From the NCBI GenBank assembly GCA_963733135.1, contig CAVTBX010000005.1:1-64000 (forward strand): a stretch of DNA of 64,000 bases. Reading direction: 5' to 3'. This DNA comes from CAVTBX01 sp963733135. Lineage in GTDB: Bacteria > Actinomycetota > Thermoleophilia > Gaiellales > Gaiellaceae. The notes beneath the pieces are model-generated. The model made no database searches. It had not been told where the DNA came from and worked only from the letters and a program-made list of their open reading frames with translations. This document shows positions 62,477-64,000 of this stretch, piece by piece; position 1 is the first letter of the stretch; the number at the start of each line of letters is the position of its first letter. The position numbers and the translations under genes are program-made.

Positions 62477-62655
62477 GCACACGCCGATCTCTCCCCAGCA
62501 GGGTGTGGATTCTGTGGAGAACGGACGCCGGCGGGCGAGGGGGCCGCCCGCGGCTTCGCAGCCGCCCGCGAAATGTAGAGAACCGGCGAACCGAGGTCTA
62601 GACGCAGTCAGGCGTTTTTCTCGCAAAGAGCGCGGACATCGAGCTCACGACGGCC

Positions 62656-62682
62656 GCGGTGCCGGGCCTCGCCCGGCACCGC
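62656..62682. terminator. GC hairpin between diguanylate cyclase and rpoC
   Basis: GCGGTGCCGGGC-CTC-GCCCGGCACCGC, perfect 12-bp arms and a 3-nt loop, without a T-run. With D3 it makes up most of the gene-free stretch 62477-62745 between convergent genes. Confidence 0.65.
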
Positions 62683-62700
62683 TTAGGACCGATCCGGTCG

Positions 62701-62739
62701 CGAGTCGTCATGGCGCTCGCGGAGCGAGCGCCGGACTCG
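62701..62739. terminator. Family D hairpin, copy D3, after rpoC
   Basis: Outer stem CGAGTC/GACTCG, internal loop GTCAT opposite G, inner stem GGCGCTCGC/GCGAGCGCC with loop GGA. It is 6 nt downstream of the rpoC stop and shares its exact asymmetric loop with D1 and D2. Confidence 0.75.
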
Positions 62740-62745
62740 TGACCG

Positions 62746-64000
62746 TTACTCGTCGTCGAGCGGCGAGTCGACCTCTGGAATCTCGACCGCTTCCCCGGCC
62801 TCGAGCGCCGGCTCGCCGTTCGCCTCCGGCGCGCCGCCGAAGTCGAAGTCGATCATCCCGAGCTCGCCTGAGTCCCCGTCCGAGCCGATCTCCTCGAGCG
62901 CCGCAAGCAGCTGCTCCTCGGTTGCCGGCCGCTTGAGCGCGGACGCGGGAACCTTGTCGCTCGGCTTGATGCTGACGGCGCGGTACCGCTTGAGTCCAGT
63001 GGCGGCCGGGATCAGCTTGCCGATGATGACGTTCTCCTTGAGACCGAGCAGGCGGTCGATCTTGCCCTCGATGGAGGCGTCCGTCAGCACCTTCGTGGTC
63101 TCCTGGAAGGAGGCAGCCGAGAGGAAGGACTCGGTGGCGAGCGATGCCTTCGTGATCCCGAGGATCAGCGGCTCGAACGTGGCCTGCTCGCTCTTGGCCT
63201 TCTTCACCCGTGCGTTCTCCCGCTCCAGCACCACCTTGTCCACGAGCTGGCCCGGGAGGAGGTCGGTATCCCCCGCGCTCTCCACCCTGACCTTCTTCAT
63301 CATCTGGCGGATGATCAGCTCGATGTGCTTGTCGTGGATGTCGACGCCCTGCGACCGGTACACGCGCTGCACCTCGTCGACGAGGTAAACCTCGGTCGCC
63401 GTGGCGCCCTTCAAGCGCAGGAGGTCGGCCGGAGTTCGTGAGCCCTCGTGGAGAGCGTCCCCCGGCTCCACGACCTCGCCTTCGGATACGAGGAGGCGCG
63501 TGCGTCGCGGGAGTTGATGGGAGACGTCGGCGAGGGGCTCGCCGTTCTCGTCCAGCTCGTTCGGGACGATCGTGAGCTTCACGCCACGTTCGTTCTCCTC
63601 GAGCGTCACAGGACCACCGACCTCGGCCAGCTTGGCCGCGCCCTTCGGGTTTCGCGCCTCGAAGATCTCGACAACGCGCGGAAGGCCGTGGGTGATATCG
63701 GCGCCGGCGACGCCGCCCGTATGGAACGTCCGCATGGTGAGCTGCGTGCCCGGCTCGCCGATCGACTGCGCCGCGACGATGCCGACGGCGTCACCGATCT
63801 CGCACAGGTTGCCCGTCGCGAGGAACGTGCCGTAGCACCGCTGGCAGACGCCGAACTCGCTCTTGCACTTGAGGACGGTGCGCACGCGCACAGTGAGGAT
63901 CTCCGCCTGCTCCGGCTCGAGATCGCCCTCGATCCGGATGAGCACGGCGTTCGTCAGGAGCTCGTCCTTCTCGGCGAGCACCGTCTTGCCGGGCTTTCCG
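62746..64000 (-). CDS. rpoC: RNA polymerase beta' subunit, C-terminal part (cut by window edge)
   Basis: About 418 C-terminal residues run off the end of the window. Features are the second zinc-site Cys group (CKSEFGVCQRCYG and a following Cys), the highly conserved GDAVGIVAAQSIGEPGTQLT and MRTFHTGGVAGADITHGLPR (trigger-loop base and bridge region), and the C-terminal KASLATESFLSAASFQETTK. The last about 60 residues are acidic. rpsL would normally follow directly; here a hairpin pair and a convergent cyclase gene intervene. Confidence 0.98.
   Translation of the reverse strand, partial: GKPGKTVLAEKDELLTNAVLIRIEGDLEPEQAEILTVRVRTVLKCKSEFGVCQRCYGTFLATGNLCEIGDAVGIVAAQSIGEPGTQLTMRTFHTGGVAGADITHGLPRVVEIFEARNPKGAAKLAEVGGPVTLEENERGVKLTIVPNELDENGEPLADVSHQLPRRTRLLVSEGEVVEPGDALHEGSRTPADLLRLKGATATEVYLVDEVQRVYRSQGVDIHDKHIELIIRQMMKKVRVESAGDTDLLPGQLVDKVVLERENARVKKAKSEQATFEPLILGITKASLATESFLSAASFQETTKVLTDASIEGKIDRLLGLKENVIIGKLIPAATGLKRYRAVSIKPSDKVPASALKRPATEEQLLAALEEIGSDGDSGELGMIDFDFGGAPEANGEPALEAGEAVEIPEVDSPLDDE

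Overview
The window is about 64 kb of high-GC, gene-dense bacterial chromosome. Gene content suggests an actinobacterium, most likely a deep branch such as Thermoleophilia. The supporting points are a DUF2469-type protein, type Z (zinc) S14, zinc-binding S4, short-LID adenylate kinase, GTG/TTG starts, Ku, a VanW protein and a tRNA without encoded CCA. The assignment is inference from gene content only. No prophage, insertion sequence, CRISPR array or rRNA operon is visible.

Positions 1-9500 are mostly housekeeping on the minus strand: a partial exopolysaccharide initiating transferase, coaX, a DUF2469-like gene, folK-folB-folP, clpP, ftsH, hpt and tilS. They are interrupted by a plus-strand CpsB-like phosphatase and a SRPBCC/ArsR pair. 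Positions 9.5-30 kb hold short operons in both directions: deoD-lipid kinase, VanW, a GH3 hydrolase with a chagasin-like inhibitor, acyl-CoA dehydrogenase, an MFS transporter, a CtaG-CtaG-SCO1 copper/oxidase assembly operon, tRNA-Pro, Nif3, and a 55-aa protein behind a terminator-containing leader. Positions 30-40 kb carry Ku, two coiled-coil cell-wall proteins (NlpC/P60 and 3D), an orphan NarL-type regulator, PBP4, ligA, a HAD phosphatase, truA and a second ArsR/SRPBCC pair.

From 40.1 kb to the end lies the fused str-S10-spc-alpha ribosomal supercluster, all on the minus strand: rpoC, [diguanylate cyclase on the other strand], rpsL, rpsG, fusA, tuf, rpsJ to rplO, secY, adk, map, rpmJ, rpsM, rpsK, rpsD, rpoA, rplQ. 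infA is not at its usual place between map and rpmJ. Several ribosomal proteins (S17, S3, L22, S5, L15) have long low-complexity charged extensions.

The least expected feature is the number of structured, palindromic intergenic elements. I see several families. (A) Long inverted repeats of about 160-190 nt share a core but have locus-specific, self-complementary arms. (B) A short GTAGGGGC-palindrome repeat has nine copies. (C) A GAATCGCGC/GCGCGATTC repeat occurs once inside the rplV reading frame. (D) A hairpin has three copies with different stems but an identical asymmetric internal loop. Two further long inverted repeats have unrelated cores. Many ends coincide with TAG stop codons, and nearly every sizeable gap in the ribosomal cluster holds one. 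Separately, five convergent gene pairs terminate on one shared CTAG. These elements are the best candidates for something undescribed.
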